DNA from: Talinum fruticosum
Lineage: Eukaryota > Streptophyta > Magnoliopsida > Caryophyllales > Talinaceae
Reading direction: 5' to 3'
Assembly: GCA_021018815.1 (NCBI GenBank)
Contig: JAITYX010000005.1
Coordinates: 11,578,001 to 11,642,000, forward strand
DNA: 64,000 nt
Shown here: positions 63,274 through 64,000 of the stretch, in pieces
Position numbering within the stretch: the stretch's first letter is position 1
Layout of the letters: every line of letters begins with the position of its first letter
The notes under the pieces: model-generated
What the model saw: only the letters and a program-made list of their open reading frames with translations
What the model was told of the DNA's origin: nothing
The model's database searches: none
Position numbers and translations under genes: made by a program

Positions 63274-64000
63274 GTGTCACTTATTAAGAAGGTGAAACTT
63301 GAAATTTCGAGTTATGAATTTTCGTAATGTATTTGCATTCGGCATCCTGCATTTAGGAAACCTCGAACATAGTTGTTTTTAATGTTGTTTGACCATTAGA
63401 CTTTACCTTTTTAAAGAATAATTTTTGGAAGAGGTTCGAACTGCTATTCTAGACGGGCCCAACTAGGCTTGATTGTTAGGGATGTGGTACCTCTTCCCTC
63501 ATTCCACGCTCTCTTCGGAGGCACCGAGGATTCGTGTTTTTCCTATCGTGTACCCCACGGGGATTAAATGCTCGGACTATGAGACACCAGGTGTCCTAAC
63601 TAGATTGCTCCCTCTTTTGACCAATGACCCTTGGTTGTTTAGGTGGTCCCTTGTCTCTTCATTTGCATGCTTGGATGGGTGCGGTTGCTTTTTGTATTTA
63701 ATCTTTTATTTGTGAGCCTTTAGGTTAGGTTAGGAGTGCTTGATTAACCCTTGCATGGGTGCGAGTAAAATGCCTTATTAATTACCTAGAGGAGGCCCAT
63801 TATGTGCATTTTAGCCAAAAAACCAAAACTACCTTTCCTTTTAGGTCGGTCCATTAAATGCATTTCGAGTCATCCTTAAATTCATCTCGATCTAGGCAAT
63901 CTAGGTTTCGGGCAGCCGGTGATCACTAAGCTTAGGCTGCCGTCGACCACTGCCGATCAGTACAAAAGGGTCTTGCCAAGGACCCCTCTCTTTTCTTCAA
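63274..64000 (+). other. 5' leader of the Tat/Ogre-like element
   Basis: This follows the PBS and runs to the edge. An open stretch at 63473-63715 (MLGMWYLFPHSTLSSEAPRI) lies within it; I do not recognise a protein family. Leaders of this lineage are long, so gag probably starts outside the window. Confidence 0.45.

Noticed and set aside
1..64000. tRNA, rRNA, riboswitch or bacterial operon features.
   Set aside because: None seen; tRNA-like words are retrotransposon primer-binding sites, and introns plus plant TE families show a plant nuclear origin.

Overview
The window is plant nuclear DNA made almost entirely of transposable elements. I found no intact host gene, no tRNA or rRNA gene and no CRISPR array. 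The dominant family is a Ty1/copia LTR retrotransposon of the Sirevirus (SIRE/Maximus) type. It has LTRs of about 1.3-1.6 kb (TGAAGACTC...AAACCTTCA), a primer-binding site for initiator Met-tRNA (TGGTATCAAAG), a polypurine tract AAAAAGGGGAGATTGAAG, a gag with a CX2CX4HX4C zinc knuckle and coiled coil, and pol in the order protease, integrase, reverse transcriptase, RNase H. After a spacer of about 0.6 kb comes a third ORF (aORF). All copies carry stops and frameshifts. The host is an angiosperm; the species cannot be told from this sequence.

The layout is a stack of nested insertions that can be unpicked from target-site duplications (TSDs). Element A (+, 538-6361, continuing 51005-51950) is split inside its aORF by element F (-, 6362-51004, candidate TSD CCCTC). 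F is in turn broken by: elements B and C (+, 8512-16124); element J (-, 17204-26270, TSD GATTA); element D (+, 26811-34983); and element E (-, 37997-49403, TSD TGACT), which sits in F's own LTR. D contains a solo LTR (TSD ATGTA) that holds a second solo LTR (TSD GTTGT/ATTGT), and its 3' LTR holds a third. Nearly every insertion is by the same family into itself.

The right quarter (51951-61246) is a minus-strand pol remnant (M) of the same family. It is split by an 8.25-kb CACTA transposon (52341-60590, TSD ACT) and by a shrunken solo LTR. The CACTA element encodes a Transposase_24 / DUF8039-like / Ulp1-protease-like protein. A second CACTA element (55265-58991, TSD TGA) is inserted inside the Transposase_24 coding part, and it carries a captured fragment of a DeSI/PPPDE-type peptidase gene. 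Both window edges are Ty3/gypsy Tat/Ogre-like LTR sequence: minus at 1-537, plus at 61247-63253 with an Arg-tRNA-type PBS.

The main biological points are a TATA box before the aORF in all five copies of its upstream region, probably an internal promoter; palindromic motifs shared by the LTR and that spacer; a Pack-type CACTA; and a young but integrase-less copy (J). A technical warning also emerges. CAG in one copy often appears as CGAG or CG in another and breaks reading frames, which suggests consensus errors, possibly at CHG-methylated sites.
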